Positions 1-11,800 of a stretch of 64,000 nt of DNA are shown here, in pieces; within the stretch, counting starts at the first letter, position 1, and each line of letters starts with the position of its first letter. Position numbers and translations under genes: made by a program. The notes under the pieces are model-generated. The model was given only the letters and a program-made list of their open reading frames with translations, did not search any database and was not told the origin of the DNA. Source of the stretch: Myxocyprinus asiaticus (Eukaryota > Chordata > Actinopteri > Cypriniformes > Catostomidae); NCBI RefSeq assembly GCF_019703515.2, contig NC_059362.1, positions 42,957,826 through 43,021,825 of the forward strand, given 5' to 3'.

Positions 1-1128
1 CATTTCCCTGTATTAAATTAAATAAATTACCAAGTGAAAAAAGCATTAAATTAAAATAATTTAATTACCAAACAAATAGACCTATATACTTGCCTTTTCT
101 TTACACAAACTTAAATTAGCCTTACCCTGTTCTGTAGACGATAAAGTCGGCTGAATGACATTCTCAGAATGTTCTACACTTTTCAAGACTATAAACTATC
201 AGAACTATTTGTCCAATGCTGAGTTCACTTTCAGAAAATGAGCTTTTGAACATTTTAAAATGTTTAAATATTTTAAATCTCTCATCTCTCACAAATAACT
301 CTCATTACCTTGGAACGCATTTGCTGAGCTTCAGAAAATGTATATTGCATTGTGAGGCTAAAATAAAATTTAGATGACAATCAAGTTCAGTTGGTCGTAA
401 AAAGTTGCTGGACAAATATGCGGGACGTAATGCAGTTGTGATGGCAATGCTTTAGATTAGATGATTGTTCAAAATAGCCTATTGAATATCAGGAATGTAT
501 CATAAACACTGATGTTACACCGCATCAATTTTTCTTTAATAGCTGTGCACACAGCATATACACACACTGATGGATGGTCCTCATATTAAGACCGAAAGTT
601 TCCCCCACTACTTGGTGCAGGTTGCCAGCTTGAACAGGGCCATGACGATTCGCTTTCGGGTCGGAACCGGTGCAACCTGTGATAGGCGCAACATCAGGAC
701 CGATATTACAGTCCTATCAGAAGGGCAACTGTTCCCATTTGATTGCAATTCCTCATCTTCTGATTGCATTTATTTGTGAAATTAAAATGACAGTAAGCTG
801 GCTAATTTTAATGAATTGTCTCAATACTCTCCCCATTTTACCAAAACTTCAGAGGAAAAAAAATTAGGAACATCTGGGAGTCGAGTTAGCGATAAACACA
901 CATTTCTGTATGGAAAAGGCTTCAGGTCAGATTTCTTTTGCTTTAAACCAAAACTTATGCGACAAAGTGTTTTTTTTTAGGCATGACGTCATCACACACA
1001 CCATTTTTATCGATAAAAGGCCATTTGAATGGAAACAGGCAGAAGACGGCAAATTTCGCAAAATAATTTTTACGCATTTTCACTTTGTCGATAACAAAAT
1101 AGTGCGAAAAGTGGATGGAAACTAGGCT
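1..1128. other. Gene-free AT-rich DNA
   Basis: No exon recognised. The only structure is around 958-1128, where ACAAAGTGTTTTTTT and CACTTTGTCGATAAC flank TTTTATCGATAAAAGG, suggesting a small degenerate inverted-repeat element next to the Tc1-like fragment. Confidence 0.3.
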
Positions 1129-1375
1129 AATGATAGCTTTGCAGATCCTTGGCATTCTAGCTGTCAGTTTGTCCAGATACTCGGGTGACATTTCACCCCA
1201 CACTTCCTGTAGCACTTGCCATAGATGTGGCTGTCTTGTCGGGCACTTCTCACACACCTTACAGTCTAGCTGATCCCACAAAAGCTCAAAGGGGTTAAGA
1301 TCCATAACACTCTTTTCCAGTTCCAACTACTTCAAAGAGTTCTCATCAAAAAATCCTCCACGTGCAGCAATGACA
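1129..1375 (-). mobile_element. Inverted, rearranged 3' fragment of a Tc1-like transposase
   Basis: Translated on the minus strand, 1326-1140 gives MDLNPFELLWDQLDCKV...YLDKLTARMPRICKA, the C-terminal end of a Tc1/mariner transposase. It is nearly identical to the plus-strand copy at 1693-1880. On that strand the bases at 1375-1327 (IAARGGFFDENS..K, stop) come before this block instead of after it, so the fragment is scrambled. Not functional. Confidence 0.8.
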
Positions 1376-1414
1376 CTACAGTCTTCAAAGACAAAGGACA
1401 ACTGGCTCTAACAA

Positions 1415-2083
1415 GGACAGAAAGAGATGTGGAAGTCCAGATGTACAACTAAACAAGAGGATAAGTACATCAGAGTCTCTAGTTTGAGAAATAGACGCCT
1501 CACATGTCCTCAGCTGACAGCTTCATTGAATTCTACCCGCTCAACACCAGTTTCATGTACAACAGTAAAGAGAAGACTCAGGGGTGCAGGCCTTATGGAA
1601 AGAATTGCAAAGAAAAAGCCACTTTTGAAACAGAAAAACAAAAAGAAAATGTTAGAGTGGGCAAAGAAACACAGACATTGGACAACAGATAATTGGAAAA
1701 GAGTGTTATGGATCTTAACCCCATTGAGCTTTTGTGGGATCAGCTAGACTGTAAGGTGTGTGAGAAGTGCCCGACAAGACAGCCACATCTATGGCAAGTG
1801 CTACAGGAAGTGTGGGGTGAAATGTCACCTGAGTATCTGGACAAACTGACAGCTAGAATAACAAGGATCTGCAAAGCTGTCATTGCTGCACGTGGAGGAT
1901 TTTTTGATGAGAACTCTTTGAAGTAGTTTAAGAATTTCTGAATTTTGTTCTAATTTTAATAGTCATTTTTCACATTATTAATGTCCTGACTATACATTGT
2001 GATCAGTTGAATGCCACTTTGGTGAATAAAAGTACCAATTTCCTTCCATCTGTACATTATTCCAAACTTTTTGGCCACCAGTG
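1415..2083 (+). mobile_element. Internally deleted Tc1-like transposon, right part
   Basis: 1430-1700 encodes the N-terminal DNA-binding region (TTKQEDKYIRVSSLRNRRL, KRRLRGAGL, WAKKHRHWTTDNWKRVLW). It is followed directly by the C-terminal region from 1693 (LNPIELLWDQLD...DENSLK, stop at 1924). The catalytic core between WKRVLW and LNPIE is deleted, so no DDE domain remains. The right end CAAACTTTTTGGCCACCAGTG stops at a TA (2084-2085), as expected for Tc1 elements. The matching left terminal repeat is missing because the inverted fragment at 1129-1375 lies there. Confidence 0.85.
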
Positions 2084-2749
2084 TATATACTTTAACTTTG
2101 TTTAAATCACTTTAAAAATGATGTATTAAAATTATTAATTATCTTTAACAAAATTTTGAGACATGACTGAGAGCAGCTTACAGAAAATCACATTCATTCT
2201 GCCCCTCTGAGTAATTCAGTAAGTTCATTCACTGATGGATTCGTCAGACTGATTCAAAACGAGAACTTTTGAGCTGGTGAATCACTGTTTTAAAAGCACT
2301 GGCTCAATAGAAAGGTGCGCTGTTCTGGTGTTACTTCATGGTGCACACTTTTTATGTCACCACATTCAATTCATACTGCAAGCTTATAAATAGGGTCAAA
2401 TATAATTTCTTTAGTGATGCTGGTAGTTCAGCGGTGGAGCAAAGGAAATTGAGCAGGAAAATAAAAAAATGCTGTTTTCATAGTTAACATTGGGGTAAAA
2501 AAATACTAAATAAACTTTTCTGCCCACCAGCCACAGTGGCTTTGAATGCCCAATTTCATCAACCACTTTGTTTTTTTTACCAGCTCATTTGGTTATTCAT
2601 AAAGGTATATATGAAACCATCACTTCTGAGGCTGTAGTGATTATGATGACACACATGACAATTCATTATGTCAATTCATATCATGTCGCTGCATGTCATT
2701 TGTTTTGTATGGTTATGTTTTCAGCCACATATTTCTGGAATTAAGCAAA
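2084..2749. other. Gene-free stretch
   Basis: No exon, no clear terminal repeats; ordinary AT-rich intronic or intergenic sequence as far as can be seen. Confidence 0.3.
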
Positions 2750-3130
2750 GTTGCATTCACAATGCGTGCAAACGTGAACTGTTCCGTGGAAATCAAGCGA
2801 ACTAAACTTAGAGCACCTCTTGAGAAGGTCAGAGATCATTTGCAGTGTTCTCATGGATGACACCGTTCTTGCAGTTGCAAACTATTTTCAGATGACTGAA
2901 ACAGCAGAAACAGTGAGCACTCTGCATGTGCGTGTTCCATGAGAAGCACTGCGCTAATGGGCGGCAGAGCGCCTCTGAATACACAGCGAATCAGACACGC
3001 ATCAACGGCTTTTCTTTCATCTGATTTCAAAATAAAATCAAGTGTGTTTCTTCAAACGCGCGTCTTTGTGTCTGACAGCATTTCTTGTCACATGCCACTC
3101 TAAGACTTATTATAAGTCACCCACCACCGA
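2750..3130. repeat. Dispersed repeat, copy 1 (second copy inside the hAT at 14737-15901)
   Basis: From GCATTCACAATGCGTGCAA to TTTCTTGTCACATGCCACTC this block is a diverged copy of 15248-15625. Shared segments include AGCACCTC, GGCTTTTCTTT, AAGTGTGTTTCTTCAA and GCATTTCTTGTCA in the same order. No terminal hAT repeats were found around this copy, so it may be a decayed hAT interior. Confidence 0.65.
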
Positions 3131-4420
3131 AATAACCCACCACTGCGCATAAAATATCCACATTTGGTGGGTTGTGGGCGCTGATTTTAAACTCTGAACT
3201 AAAGGAAAAACGGAATTTAATAATTTCATTAACCAGAGGTTACATCACAAATACGCACAATTAGTTGAAGGGAATCAAGCAAAAATATTTACAAGAAAAA
3301 TAGAGAACCACTCGCTCTTTGGCTGGAGCTTTAGCCTCAATAAACCTAACTAAAACCAAACATAAATGCCAAGAAACTGAAACCTGCTTAAAATTAACAA
3401 CAGTTCAATGGGACGGAAACAGTGCCACAGTTATTTCATATAATATCCTTGGACCTGTCCATGTTGTCATCATTTCCATGAGAGAAACTTCACAGTGGGA
3501 ATGTGTGGACATGGAACATGTGTCACCCTCAGACACGTGACGCTGCGAGTGCTGAAAGTCCTGCATAATTAAAACAAATTCCACTGATCATGCAAGCTAT
3601 AACATGCATGCAACACCACAAATTTAAATGTTTATCTGTTCTGCTGTTGCTAATAAAATAATAGCATGAATACATCTTACCCAAGTTGTAGGCTAAATCA
3701 ACGTGAATGTTTTCAAACATTAGCCTACTAATTTATTTTTTCTGCAAATCATCATGCGGGCTGGAGATGACTCCACACGGTCCGTATGTTTGACACCCCT
3801 GATGTAGTCGCAGATTAGGACTTCGCAAGGTCAGGGAAGTTTAAACCTCTTTGGCAGCGAACCGCTGTTATCACTGGCATGCTGTCTGTACACTTGTGGC
3901 ATCAACTAAAGGGATTGCTGACGCATCGTGTTAATATTTTCTCCGGACATTGTGTCCGACAATGTTTGTCGGACATTAGGACATTTTAACGGTCAAAACT
4001 GGTAATTACTGGCTAACGGAAATCCTGGTGTAAGATTATCAAAAGAGAGTATAATTTGCCAATTTTTAAAAGTTATTTTTTATCTGTTCATTTAAAAGGC
4101 CAGTGTGGCATTGAGTAATTAAACTTGTTATTAAGAAAACAACAAAGTTTCTTTGTCTTTCAACCCATTTTTGAAATGTAATTCAATACCGTGATAATAC
4201 TGTATACTGTGATAAAAGCTTCAGCAATTATCGTGATGTGAAAATTTGATACCGTCACATGCTTAGTGGAATGCAGGTCAAAGGTCATGTTAATGTGGAT
4301 ATATATGTTGATCAGTGCTTTTTTTCTATTTATTTAATTGCCCTTCATTTTCATAACCACAAATATAATTTTTTTAGCCACATTTTTTACATTTGTAAAT
4401 TGTCAAAAATATTTTTCATG
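3131..4420. other. Gene-free stretch with a decayed hAT end
   Basis: No exon. Around 3930-4032 is a decayed fragment: TCCGGACAATGT-like segments and GGCTAACGGAAATCCTG resemble the right end of the hAT at 24678-25464 (TTAGCGGAAACTCTG). Around 4187-4260 is AT-rich GATA/GTGATA repeat-like sequence. Confidence 0.35.
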
Positions 4421-4834
4421 GGGCTGTCAATTCAACACGTTCGTTTAGTGTGAATAATTATATAAAAAAATAATGTGTTAAAAGATTTACGCAATTAATC
4501 ATGCCTCCTGACCCGGAGCAATTCAAGATTGAAGTACATGTAACTTTGTGTTTTTACAAGCCATGTCAGCTCAAAAATAGCTCAGACGGAATGCAAGAAT
4601 GTGTACTGTGAGTGACAGGATTGATGAACTCTATTGCAAAATGGATGGCTGTCAACTGAAGGCTTATATGTAAAGCCTCTTTTGTATTAAATATTTAATT
4701 ATTATGTATTATTTATATGGAAGTATCTTTATTTGGGCGCCTTAGCAAATATTGATATATGCAATTTATTTCAATTAATTAATTGGCATGTCATGTAAAT
4801 AATTTGAGTAAAAATTTTAATCGATTGACAGCTA
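4421..4834. mobile_element. Small non-autonomous DNA element (GGGCTGTCAAT ends)
   Basis: Left end GGGGCTGTCAATTCAACACG and right end TTTTAATCGATTGACAGCT form imperfect inverted terminal repeats of a MITE type common in fish. It has no coding capacity. Its target duplication is not clear. Confidence 0.55.
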
Positions 4835-5339
4835 TGTTTTTTATTTAAAACATTAAAAAAAAGTAAAAATGTAACTCTGTGTTGGCTTTGAATTCATATG
4901 CATCTGCTAGAGTACAATAATACAGTGTCAGAGATGTTCATTATTTTCAGCCCATTCTAACTGATGATTCCAAGATGTGTCATGTGGTAATATTCAGCCT
5001 TTAGGGCAACACTTTGTGAAGCAGATGAGATATTTTGGTTTTGTAAGAATGGAAGGTTAGAATTCTGTGAGACCAACTCTATCTTATGTGATGGCTAATA
5101 TGATGAGTGGAAATGGTTTCCACCTTCAGTTTTATTAGCACAAGCAGCAATTGCTCCAGTTCCTGGTTTAAGGTTTGCTTGGTGTTCTGTGTAAATGTCA
5201 GTGGAACTGTTCTAAATGCTGCTGCAGTCATTTCTTGGTTGGTTTTCTTGTTCTCTGAACACCAGTACGAAAGGTGCTAAAATGAAGCTTTTCCCTGCTT
5301 CCCAACATGCTTCTATCTTTTAATGTTATAAATGACTGT

Positions 5340-5690
5340 AGTGCAGAAAGCACCCCAAAATGAAAATTCTGTCATTTACTCACTCTCATGTTGTTCAAAT
5401 CATATGACTTGCTTGCTTCAGTGGAACACAAAAGGGGAATTTTTAAAGAGTATCCTTGCTACCCTTTTTCATATAATGAATGTGAATGAGGACAAGGTTA
5501 AGCTCCAAAATAAAAAAAAATAAAAAAAACACCATTAAAGTAGTCCATATTACTTGTGCACTATTTTCCGAGTTTTCTAAAGTCATATGAAAGCTTAGTG
5601 TGAGAAACGGTCCAAAATTTAAGTCATTTTTTTTTATATATCTTTTTCTCTGGTGGGCTATTGACCGCTCTGTTTGGATCATTGAGTTAG
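5340..5690. repeat. Fish palindromic MITE fragment
   Basis: Contains the typical run AAAATTCTGTCATTTACTC, CTCATGTTGTTCAAA, CATATGACTT and GTGGAACACAAAAG. This is the arm sequence of a very common fish foldback MITE also present at 12935-13150 and 60340-60605. The small reading frames over it are not genes. Confidence 0.6.
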
Positions 5691-5985
5691 TGAGTTGAAC
5701 TTGAGATCAGTTTGAATCATTTTTGTCAACAAGATCAATCAACTCATTGAAAAGAGCTGACTCAAATGAACAATTTGTTCATGAATCTGACATCAGTATT
5801 TCTGTCATGAACATGAGCTAAGGCTAACGTCAAGGTTTTCAGTTGTTGGTTCTTCACACAAAGCCTTCGTAAGACTTCACAAGACTTGGAATATAGGGCC
5901 TAGTACACAAGCCATATGGACCTCCTTTATGGTGCTTTTTTGATATTATGGAGCTTGATGGCCCCAGTCCTCATTCACTTATATA

Positions 5986-6566
5986 CAGTGGCAAGAAAAA
6001 GGATGTGAACCCTTTGGAATTGTCTGCATTTATGTATAAATTTGTCATAAAATCTGGTTTGATCTTCATCTAAGTTACAATAATGAATTGTTTCTTTGCA
6101 TAAAGTTGGAAAGGGTTACAAAAGAAATACATATTTTGGAGTGGCCCAGTCAGAGCCCAGACCTTGACCTAATAGAGATGTGGATTGACCTCAAGAGAGT
6201 AGTTCACACCAGACATCCTATCAGTATGGCTGATCTAAAGCAGTTCTGAAAGGAAGAATGGTACAAAATTCCTTCTGAACATTGTGCAGGTCTAATCCAC
6301 AGCTATCGGAAACGCTTAGTTGAGGATATTGCTAGAAGATCGACCAGTTATTAAATCCAATGATTCACTTTTTCCACACCACTATGAATGTTTAATGAGA
6401 TGTGTTCAATAAAGACATGAAAGGTTATTTTTTGTGTGTTGTTAGCTTAAGCACATTGTGTTTGTCTATACTGGTGACTTTGATGAAGATAAGATCACAT
6501 TTTATGACCAGTTAATGCAGAAAACCAGCTAATTCCAAAGGGTTTGCATTCTATTTCTTGTCACTG
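5986..6566 (+). mobile_element. Short internally deleted Tc1-like element
   Basis: Ends CAGTGGCAAGAAAAAGGATG (left) and TTCTATTTCTTGTCACTG (right) are inverted repeats flanked by TA. The interior at about 6139-6355 keeps only the C-terminal part of a transposase (WPSQSPDLDLIEMWIDLKR, then a stop at 6247), so the element is non-autonomous. Confidence 0.8.
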
Positions 6567-7167
6567 TAATATAACACAAGTTGTATGACAAAACAATTTG
6601 ATTTGTGTAGATGTGTGAAATTTGAAGTCAGTATTAAACAGACATGAATTCTTGTTCAAACATTCGTTCGGTATCTCACTATGGGAAAACGCCCTTGTGC
6701 ATGCAAACAATGGAAGCAATTTTATAGTGCCACGTCTGTCCAATGACAGACAAGTCACAGCAGTGACCAGGAAGCCCTGCCTTCCTGTTATAAGCCACTG
6801 TCACCTGCCTTTACTTCATTCTCGTTCTCTTCCCCTTGGAGATCGAGTTGGAAGCTATCCTTCAGCAGAGTTTTTGGGACTATTATTATTATTACTATCG
6901 TTTAACTGTTTTCAAGGATGAGCCGTCGGGGTACGTTGCTAAACACGGTTATATTTTCAAAAACTGTAATTGTCAGAGAATTTTCCAGCACGTTATGGTG
7001 GGTAATTTCTCTATCGTCTCTCTCCACGTTACCGATGGTCATGGTTGGTAGTATTACTGCACCGCCGAGGTGTTTTTATCGCATTGTTACGATAAATAAG
7101 AGACAGGAAGTGATTTTCTGCCTCGAACTAACACATTGCGGTGAGACAGGAGGATAGTCACTGGACC

Positions 7168-9330
7168 ATGGCCACCGCAAATCCAAGCAGATCAAAAGAC
7201 AAGGAACCTTCTCGCATCTGTGTTTGCGGGGCTGTAATTTCGACAAGGACTCGAACCCCCTATGCATCGCTTACCTAGGGGTAAAACATGCGCAGGCAGC
7301 CTTGGCTAATCCTGAGTGCTGCCCGCACTGCGTTAGATTCCCGTTAAGGGTTCGTGAAAGGCGAGTGCAAGTCTTGGCTGCGGGAAAAGGAGACCCGTAT
7401 CTTTCTCTGCTCCCGGTGGAAAATGAACCCTCAAAACCTGGTAGTCCAGAAGTTGGGGGGACATTATGGAGGAGACCTCGCTGAACCTTCCTCTTTTCAA
7501 TGTCTCTGAGGAGAGGCGAGAAGAGGATGACGATGTGAGCAATCACCTTCTTGAGGATGATGAGGACAACAAAGAGGATGCGATCCTTCCACCTCAACCG
7601 TCCAGGCTGCCAAGCGGGCAGAGCAGAGGTTCCCCTTACCCGACACCCGTGGATCTTGATCTGATCGAGATGTGCTATCAGGCGGTGGCCAAGCTGTCTT
7701 TTGACTGGCCATATCAACAGATGGAACAGGGCACAGAAAGGGACTTGTATGATGGGAAGAGTCTGCCGTCGCATCTCGCTCCCGCAAAGCAGTACATTCA
7801 TTTACATTTATTCATTTGGCAGATGCTTTTATCCAAAGCGACTTACAAAAGAGGAAAACATAAGCGAATCATCTTAAGGAGACAGTGGTATGAAAAGTGC
7901 CGTATTATAAAGTTTCACTAGCATTAGAATAGTATTCAAAACAGAATAAAGTGCAACAGGAATTTTTATTTTTTATTTTTTTAATGACTTGTTAAGCTCC
8001 CCTTGATGTGTTTTTAGTCATTTTTTGAAGACAGAGAGTGAGTCAGCTTCACAGATGGAGTTGGGAAGGTCGTTCCACCAACGTGGTATGATGAAGCTAA
8101 AAGTCTGGGAAAGTGTTATGGTGCCTCTTTGTGTTGGTACAACAAGGTGACATTCCTTAGCCGACCACAAGCTTCTAGTGGGCGCGTAGCTCTGCATAAA
8201 TGATTTTAGATATGCTGGAGCAGACCCAGTGACTGTTCTGTATGCCAGCATCAGAGCCTTGAATTTGATATGTGCATCAACTGGCAGCCAATGGAGAGAG
8301 ACGAGGAGTGGTGTAACGTGTTCTCTTTGGTTCATTAAAGACCAGATGTGCTGCTGCATTCTGGATCATGTGCAGGGGTCTAATTGCACATGCAGGGAGG
8401 CCTGCAATGAGACCGTTACATTAGTCCAATCTAGTTATGACAAGTGACATTCCTGCCATTCCGCCGTGCATGGCAGAGATGAAAAGGTTTTGGGATAAAC
8501 ACTTTTCACACAGGGTGCCTGTTAAGGGTTTCTCACGCCTTGGCATACATAATATGCAGGAGATGGGAATGTCAGAGACCCCCCCCCGGTGGAATCGTCG
8601 GTGGCTAACCACTTCCATCTGACGCGCCGGGCGGCTTTCTCCTCCGCAAATGCTTCTCTGCCAGGGAAAACGGATTGCTTTACTGCGTCCATTTTTCAGA
8701 AAATGTACAGGTCATCGGCTCTTTCAGTGAGGGCTCTGAATGCCACATCCCTCCTGACAGCAGTGTGGGAGGAAATCTGCGTTATAGCGGATTTGAATTT
8801 ATGCACCTCCCGATGGGCAGTTCAGAGCTGCGGCCGAAGCAGGGGCCTCTCAGTGGTGGGAGAGAGGGCATTATGGCTGGGAGGTGTCGGATCTCTCTGA
8901 CAAAGAGAAGCCCGGTGGAGTCTAAAGCTTTTTTGTGGCATCAGTCACAGCCATGAGGCAGCAGTGCGATCTCCGGAAAAAAAGAAGCATCTGAGACATG
9001 CCTCCCTCGCAAGGTCATTACACACCTGTCTCAGGCGGCTCGTGCAAGCTTCACAGCCCCTCAGAAAGGGGGACAGGTGGGTTTTCGCCCCAGGCCCCAC
9101 CTCACACAGCAGGCACCAGCCATCCTTTCCAGCAGCAGCTGCGAAACATTGCCCTGCCCATCCCCAGGGAGGGAAGAAGAGGCAGGCAACCTAGCTGCAT
9201 CTCAGGTGGGAAAGAGGGGACACTGGACAGCACCCAGGGTTTTCTGTACACCTCCCCTACTCAAGAAATGAGCAAACTGTTCTCCTCCCCCCCCCCCAAA
9301 CAAGAAGAGAAGGTGGGATGGAGCGGTTGC
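7168..9330 (+). pseudogene. DIRS gag-like reading frame, broken
   Basis: Starts ATGGCCACCGCAAATCC at 7168 and reads until a stop near 7276. The +1 frame around 7224 continues with a Cys/His-rich block (SNPLCIAYLGVKHAQAAL, CCPHC), typical of the DIRS gag N-terminus. An acidic stretch follows at 7466-7580. The frame is interrupted by the insertion at about 7795-8432, then resumes near 8436 in broken pieces. The acidic and Pro-rich pieces are recognised by position more than by sequence. Confidence 0.6.
7795..8432 (-). mobile_element. LINE 3' fragment (L2-like) plus adjoining fish repeat inserted in the DIRS gag
   Basis: On the minus strand 8359-8018 encodes the C-terminal end of a non-LTR retrotransposon ORF2 (VTPLLVSLHWLPVDAHIKFK, MLAYRTVTGSAPAYL, WWNDLPNSI). 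Next to it at 7795-7850 is the common fish repeat segment TTTGGCAGATGCTTTTATCC. The insertion splits the DIRS gag, so it came later. Confidence 0.75.
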
Positions 9331-9680
9331 TCTATTTGAAAAAAAAATAAACTGTTCAGTTCAAAACTGTTTGTCCACTTCTCAGTTTAAATGGTGTGGA
9401 GGAACGGGGTTCAGTATGAGGGGCAGAGAGTTCACAAGCATGAGTGTGTTGAATGTGAAAATAAACATGTTCCCTGTGTATCCAGGCAGTGTGCCAAGGG
9501 CACCAAACAGTATCGAAATAATAACAAAACAAATAAAAAGTGGAATGGTGCCACCGCCATCAGTGAGTGAGAGCTCAAGCGGCTGGCTCGCTGTTCGGGT
9601 GAAGAGTTGGTGCACATGCACAGTCCACCCCTGGGTACTGTCCACAATAGTAAGGGGTTATCGGTTGCATTTTGCTGTGA

Positions 9681-10190
9681 AACCACCAAATTTCAACAAT
9701 TTGTTAATGTCAACAGCGGAAGGGGAATCAGCTCTGATTTTGGAGGAAGAAATTGCCTCTTTAATGAGAAAAAGAGCAATACGAGTGGTACCGGAGAAAG
9801 AGAGCTGTCAGAGGTTTTACTCCCAGTATTTCGTCATCCCCAAAAAAGGGGGAGGTCTCCACCCCATTCTGGATTTGCGGAACTTCAACAAACATCTCAG
9901 AACATACGGATTCAAAATGTTTATGCTCAAAGTGCTGTCTGACAATATTCAAATCAGTGGATCTCAAGGACGCATATTTCTTTATAGACATTTACAAAGC
10001 TCACAGGAAATTCCTGAGGTTTGCCTATCAGGGCATAGCCTACGAATTTTTTACAATTCTGTTCTGACTTTCATTAGCCCTGAGAATTTTCTGCAAATGT
10101 ACTCCCTTGAGGAGAACGGGTCTCAGAGTGTCCGCATATTTGGACGATTTGCTCCTGTGCATCGTCTCGGCAACAAGCAGAGACAGACAT
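9681..10190 (+). pseudogene. DIRS reverse transcriptase remnant
   Basis: The frame from about 9708 shows EEEIASLMRKRAIRVVP, FYSQYFVIPKKGGGLHPILD and LRNFNKHLR, the N-terminal fingers of a DIRS-type RT. Past about 9960 the frame is lost. The catalytic YLDD is readable in another frame at 10137-10148 (AYLDDLLLC), so at least one frameshift separates fingers and palm. Confidence 0.85.
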
Positions 10191-10196
10191 GATTCG

Positions 10197-10540
10197 GGCA
10201 GGCTGCTGTAGATCTCTTCGCATCACACAAAAACAATCATTGTCCTCTGTTCTTCTCTCTGGTGAGCGAAGATGCACCCATGTGTGTGGATGCGCACCCA
10301 TGGCCAAACAATCTGTTATATGCGTTCATTCCTCTGAGCCTGATCGGCCCAACTGTAAAAAGAGTAAGGGAGCACGGTCATACAGTAATACTGATTGCCC
10401 TGTACTGGCTGGGGAAACTTTGGTTGGCGGAGACTTGGTCTCTTCTGCTGCGCAGAGATCTCCTATCTCAAGGGCACGGGGAGATTTTTACCCCGCACCT
10501 GGACCAAGTAGCTCTTTGGGCCTGGCCCGTGAGAGGATGA
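10197..10540 (+). pseudogene. DIRS RT/RNase H downstream segment
   Basis: Reads, with breaks, DLFASHKNNHCPLFFSLV, then PMCVDAHPWPNNLLYAFIPL, WLGKLWLAE and HLDQVALWAWPVRG. This is the conserved region after RNase H in DIRS elements, here in more than one frame. Confidence 0.75.
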
Positions 10541-10689
10541 ATTTAAATGCCACTGGGTTGCCTCCAAGGGTAATCGGAGTGCGAGAGTGGCCTCGACGTG
10601 ATCAGTTTTATGATTTGAAGAACATTGGTGCGCACACAGACATATCTTTCCCTTTTTATGTTCTGTAGCGGATGCACTGAGCTTTCTGC

Positions 10690-11548
10690 AATACATTTTT
10701 GGATAAGGGTAGAGCATTCTCTACTGTTAAGCTATATCTTGCAGCGATATCGGCATGCCATGTTGGAGTGGAATCCGGAACAATGGGTCAACACCCATTG
10801 GTGTGTAAGTTTATGAATGTTACATCCGGTCTCAAAACCTCTGATTCTGCCATGGGATCTGTCTGTGGTTCTGAGCACACTCTCTCAGCCCCCATTTGAA
10901 CCCATAGAGAGTATTAGCATCAAGCATCTTTCGCTAAAGTCTGTTTTATTGTTAGATCTCGCTACTGCAATGCATGTAAGTGAACTTCATGCTTTGTTGG
11001 TTCATGAATCTTGCATGTGCTTCTTTCCGGGGTTTTCGAGAGTAATTTTTAAAACCCCGCATTTGTACAGAAGGTGAGTGATTCACTGTATAATGGTGAA
11101 TCAGTGGACCTTGTTGACTTTTCACCTGCCGCCATTTTCCTCATCAGAGGATGAAAAGCTTCATTGTTTGTGCCCAGTTCGCACCCTGCATGTGTACGTG
11201 GAAAGAACGTGGACGCTGAGAAAGAGTAATCAGCTCTTTATATCCTGGGCTGACTCTCATTAGGTTAAACCTATATCACGCCAGCGTTTGTCTCATTGTG
11301 TGGTGGTGACTACTATATTAAGTTACAATAGCGTCGGTATGCAGCCTCTGGAGGGCTTAAGAGCTCATTCCACAAGAGGTATGGCCACATCGTGGGCGCT
11401 GTTTAAGGGTATTACAATCCAGGACATTTGTGCTGTGGTGAGCTGGGCGTTGCCTCACACATTTGTGAGATTTTACAGACTGGATGTTACCGAGCCTTCG
11501 CTGGCTCACATGGTCCTTAGCGTGAATAGGTCTGATACTGATGTATAA
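10690..11548 (+). pseudogene. DIRS tyrosine recombinase remnant
   Basis: Pieces in different frames: GRAFSTVKLYLAAISACHVG (10706), PFEPIESISIKHLSLKSVLL (10892), then 11340-11548 with LRAHSTRGMATSWALF and HTFVRFYRLDVTEPS. HSTRG holds the recombinase His/Arg motif and FYRLDV the nucleophile Tyr. Frameshifts and a stop near 11262 break the frame, so the enzyme is inactive. Confidence 0.85.
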
Positions 11549-11697
11549 GCACACACGTACAGGCTCAGTTTTTAATAGTGGGTTAAAGTGTCTCATTCCA
11601 TAACTATTCCCTAGTGGAAATAAAGTTTGGGCATGTTTCATACAATATTCTGAGTCAGTCTGCTTCGGACAGCATATCTGCAATCCGGGAGTTGTCC

Positions 11698-11800
11698 TTA
11701 CCCCATAGTGAGATACCGATTGACTGTTTGAAAGAGAATGTAAGGTTACATATGTAACTCCTGTTCTCTGATAACAGGAGTAAGGTATCTCGCCACACTT
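11698..11800. repeat. DIRS internal complementary region
   Basis: 11700-11719 (CCCATAGTGAGATACCGAT) is the reverse complement of the left outer end at 6668-6686. 11742-11795 (AAGGTTACATATGTAACTCC and GATAACAGGAGTAAGGTATC) is the reverse complement of the right outer end at 11945-11999. This double complementarity is the hallmark of the DIRS circular-intermediate replication model. Confidence 0.8.

Noticed and set aside
3319..3540. 73-aa frame
   Set aside because: No family resemblance, splice context or conservation clue.
7271..7801. 176-aa minus-strand reading frame over the DIRS gag
   Set aside because: Antisense shadow of the gag-like region; no family features.
9382..9689. Two minus-strand frames (87 and 85 aa) opposite the DIRS gag-RT junction
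   Set aside because: Shadow of sense-strand element sequence.
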